A DNA stretch of 14,473 nt from Bacteroidales bacterium (GTDB taxonomy: Bacteria > Bacteroidota > Bacteroidia > Bacteroidales > UBA4181), in NCBI GenBank assembly GCA_031264715.1, contig JAISDP010000261.1, positions 1-14,473 on the forward strand, written 5' to 3'. The position numbers and the translations under genes were made by a program. Under the pieces are notes generated by a model. That model did no database searches. It saw nothing but the letters and a program-made list of their open reading frames with translations, and was not told the DNA's origin. Shown one piece after another: positions 13,407 to 14,473 of the stretch. The stretch's first letter is position 1, and every line of letters begins with the position of its first letter.

Positions 13407-13942
13407 GTTTTTGGATATAAGAAAATTAACAATTTTTGTTTCACCGCGAATTCTTCGTCCGGATGATCGGACGGATGGATCAAACAATCTGTTCAGCGGC
13501 AACACTATTAATGTAGTATTCCGATCTATTTACACTACTTTTGCATTTTATGCTCTCCTGTCATTTTTAGGGGAATCCGGGTGGCGACGGGGTACATACC
13601 GACAAAGTTTGTCCCGCCGCCGTCTTTGTATTCCGCCTTTACGGTTCATCACTCGTCCGGCCTTGTGTTGCCGGATCGCATATATTTTCATTTATTCGAT
13701 TTCTTGCTCCCACCAGACTACTCATTTCATTTTTCATGACCCTTTAAAAAGGGAGAACAGGCGGCATGGAATATCTCGTTCAGAGTTATACTCTTTTGAC
13801 GCCGGAAGGCGTCTGATTGCAAGCGTGAAGTAATACACAAAAATATCCTGCGATATAACCCTTGCCGCCTTTCCCTTTTAATGATCACTTGTCCGGCTTG
13901 TGCCGCAGAACCGTCAAGAGAAATGACTCATTTTCCCTCATT
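13407..13942. other. 536-bp region without a clear gene: hairpins and a degenerate repeat
   Basis: Hairpins seen: CGTCCG-GATGAT-CGGACG (13456-13473), CCCTTT-AA-AAAGGG (13740-13753), GACGCC-GGAA-GGCGTC with a GNRA loop (13798-13813), and the palindrome AAATGA-C-TCATTT (13921-13933) just after the HU-like gene. Two stretches, about 13635-13677 and 13864-13909, look like diverged copies. Each has a GCCGG-type stem with a CACAAG loop, then a CNAGTGAT-like block and AAAGGCGG on the minus strand. A perfect TACTTTTG on the plus strand (13536-13543) has no -33 partner and no ORF after it. Confidence 0.5.
13548..13649 (-). CDS. Doubtful small ORF, Arg-rich
   Basis: A 33-residue ORF with a basic stretch (QRRRRDKLCRYVPRRHPD). 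The neighbouring frame (13535-13645) is also open and reads FVGMYPVATRIPLK, which looks more protein-like but has no obvious start at its 5' end. The segment is GC-richer than its flanks. Two open frames over the same GC-rich stretch may simply reflect composition. Possibly a remnant of a longer gene. Confidence 0.15.
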   Translation of the reverse strand: MNRKGGIQRRRRDKLCRYVPRRHPDSPKNDRRA

Positions 13943-14317
13943 TTATTCCTGTTCGAACCGCATATCGTCCAGTCCTTTCTTGACTTCTTTGCCGGGCAGG
14001 TAAAGAATTTTCCTGTTGCGGATCATGGAAGCGTTGAACTGTTTGGGATCGTCCACTCCCGCGCTGCTGAAGGATGCACGGAACGAACCGAAATCTCCCA
14101 GCGAGATTTTAAACCCTTTACCCGTGTTTTTGGGTAGCAGGTTCACAAAGTTCACCAGCACATTATACACATCGCCCGGCGAGAGCGACGACAGATCGGC
14201 AATATCCTTGCTGATGCTTTTCAGATCCATACTGCCGGCATATACCGGTTTCGCGTAATATTTGGGAACTGCATTCCTGTCCTGCGGATTGCTCCTGGGG
14301 ATTAATTTGTACTTCAT
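13943..14317 (-). CDS. HU-like DNA-binding protein, Bacteroidales type
   Basis: A 124-residue protein of the IHF/HU superfamily, in the long Bacteroidales branch annotated as putative histone-like DNA-binding protein. It has an N-terminal extension (MKYKLIPRSNPQDRN to KPVYAG, about 1-28) before the HU core. The core helices (about 31-63, with LKSISKDIADLSSLSPGDVY) are followed by the beta motif LGDFGSFRASFSS (73-85) that leads to the DNA-binding arms. RNRKILYLPGKEVKKGL (99-115) closes the domain. Proteins of this branch bind DNA as dimers and often sit near mobile or capsule loci. A truncated copy of its 5' end lies at 10860-10980. The ATG at 14317 is preceded by an AT-rich leader without a Shine-Dalgarno sequence and by a palindrome at 14351-14368. 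Family assignment firm, cellular role inferred. Confidence 0.9.
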   Translation of the reverse strand: MKYKLIPRSNPQDRNAVPKYYAKPVYAGSMDLKSISKDIADLSSLSPGDVYNVLVNFVNLLPKNTGKGFKISLGDFGSFRASFSSAGVDDPKQFNASMIRNRKILYLPGKEVKKGLDDMRFEQE

Positions 14318-14327
14318 GGGGTATTTG
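14203..14327 (-). repeat. Direct repeat copy 2 (5' end of the HU-like gene)
   Basis: The counterpart of 10860-10980, in the same orientation and about 93% identical by my count. The two copies flank the lectin-fold remnant and the three small unknown genes. Confidence 0.8.
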
Positions 14328-14350
14328 TTTGATTTAAAAAAATTAAAGAA

Positions 14351-14368
14351 ATAGACACTCGTGTCTAT
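14351..14368. promoter_or_regulatory. Perfect palindrome upstream of the HU-like gene
   Basis: ATAGACAC-TC-GTGTCTAT: 8-bp arms with a 2-base centre, 33 bp upstream of the start codon. It is well placed for an operator, possibly for autoregulation, or for a hairpin in the leader. Confidence 0.5.
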
Positions 14369-14428
14369 TAAATTTAGTTAATTCGCCTCGTATCTAATTT
14401 ATTTTCAATACGATAACCTATCAAAACC

Positions 14429-14457
14429 TTGTCGCCCTTTTGAATTTTGTTCCTTTG
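14429..14457 (+). promoter_or_regulatory. Likely plus-strand promoter for a gene right of the window
   Basis: TTG (14429-14431), 18 bases, then TTCCTTTG (14450-14457). This is one mismatch from TAnnTTTG, with spacing near the Bacteroidota norm. It would fire out of the window, divergently from the HU-like gene. Confidence 0.4.
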
Positions 14458-14472
14458 CACTCAGGAACAAAA
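14445..14472. repeat. Inverted repeat at the right edge
   Basis: TTTTGTTCC (14445-14453) and GGAACAAAA (14464-14472) are perfect 9-bp arms around a 10-base centre. It overlaps the predicted plus-strand promoter and its start site, so it may be an operator or a leader hairpin. Confidence 0.5.
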
Positions 14473-14473
14473 A

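Noticed and set aside
13536..13543. Perfect TACTTTTG on the plus strand suggesting a promoter
   Set aside because: There is no -33 partner, and the only ATG just downstream opens a six-codon frame.
1..14473. tRNA, rRNA, CRISPR arrays, complete insertion sequences, integrases and reverse transcriptases
   Set aside because: Looked for on both strands; no diagnostic motif or repeat pattern was found.

Overview
The window looks like a chromosome segment of a Bacteroidota species, probably order Bacteroidales. The evidence is a SusC/SusD pair, a GH97 enzyme, promoter boxes of the TAnnTTTG type, starts without Shine-Dalgarno sequences, and an HU-like protein of the Bacteroidales type. I cannot assign genus or species. 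Every gene I can support is on the minus strand, so transcription runs from high to low coordinates. I see no tRNA, rRNA, CRISPR array or complete insertion sequence.

Positions 381-10557 hold a polysaccharide utilization locus. In transcription order it has susC (TonB-dependent transporter), susD (surface lipoprotein), a hairpin, then GH36 alpha-galactosidase, a GH97 glycosidase and aldose 1-epimerase (galM), closed by a strong intrinsic terminator at 310-351. The content points to alpha-galactosides. SusD/SusC would capture and import oligosaccharides, the exported GH36 and GH97 enzymes would release sugar, and GalM would convert the released galactose anomer for the Leloir pathway. No regulator gene is in the window. 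The GH36-GH97-galM block has its own promoter (5502-5562).

The leader of susC (10558-10840) carries several perfect palindromes, a UUCG-capped hairpin and a 10-bp AT-rich tandem repeat. Upstream, 10840-11500 is a patchwork: a truncated copy of an HU-like gene, a strong terminator, a 12-unit CT/AG microsatellite inside a small ORF, and a promoter sharing a 36-bp element and its geometry with the GH36 promoter. Next to it is a broken 3' end of a formylglycine-generating-enzyme-like (C-type lectin fold) gene, which resembles the variable region of a diversity-generating retroelement target.

Positions 11608-13406 encode three small proteins of unknown function: two exported and one AT-rich membrane protein. 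A 536-bp stretch without a clear gene follows, with hairpins and a degenerate repeat. An intact HU-like gene lies at 13943-14317. The right edge carries a palindrome and a likely plus-strand promoter for a gene outside the window.

The most interesting signals are the shared promoter element, the microsatellite ORF behind its orphan copy, the lectin-fold remnant, and the unusual catalytic residues of the GH97 enzyme. Family assignments rest on motifs recognised by eye. No database search was run.
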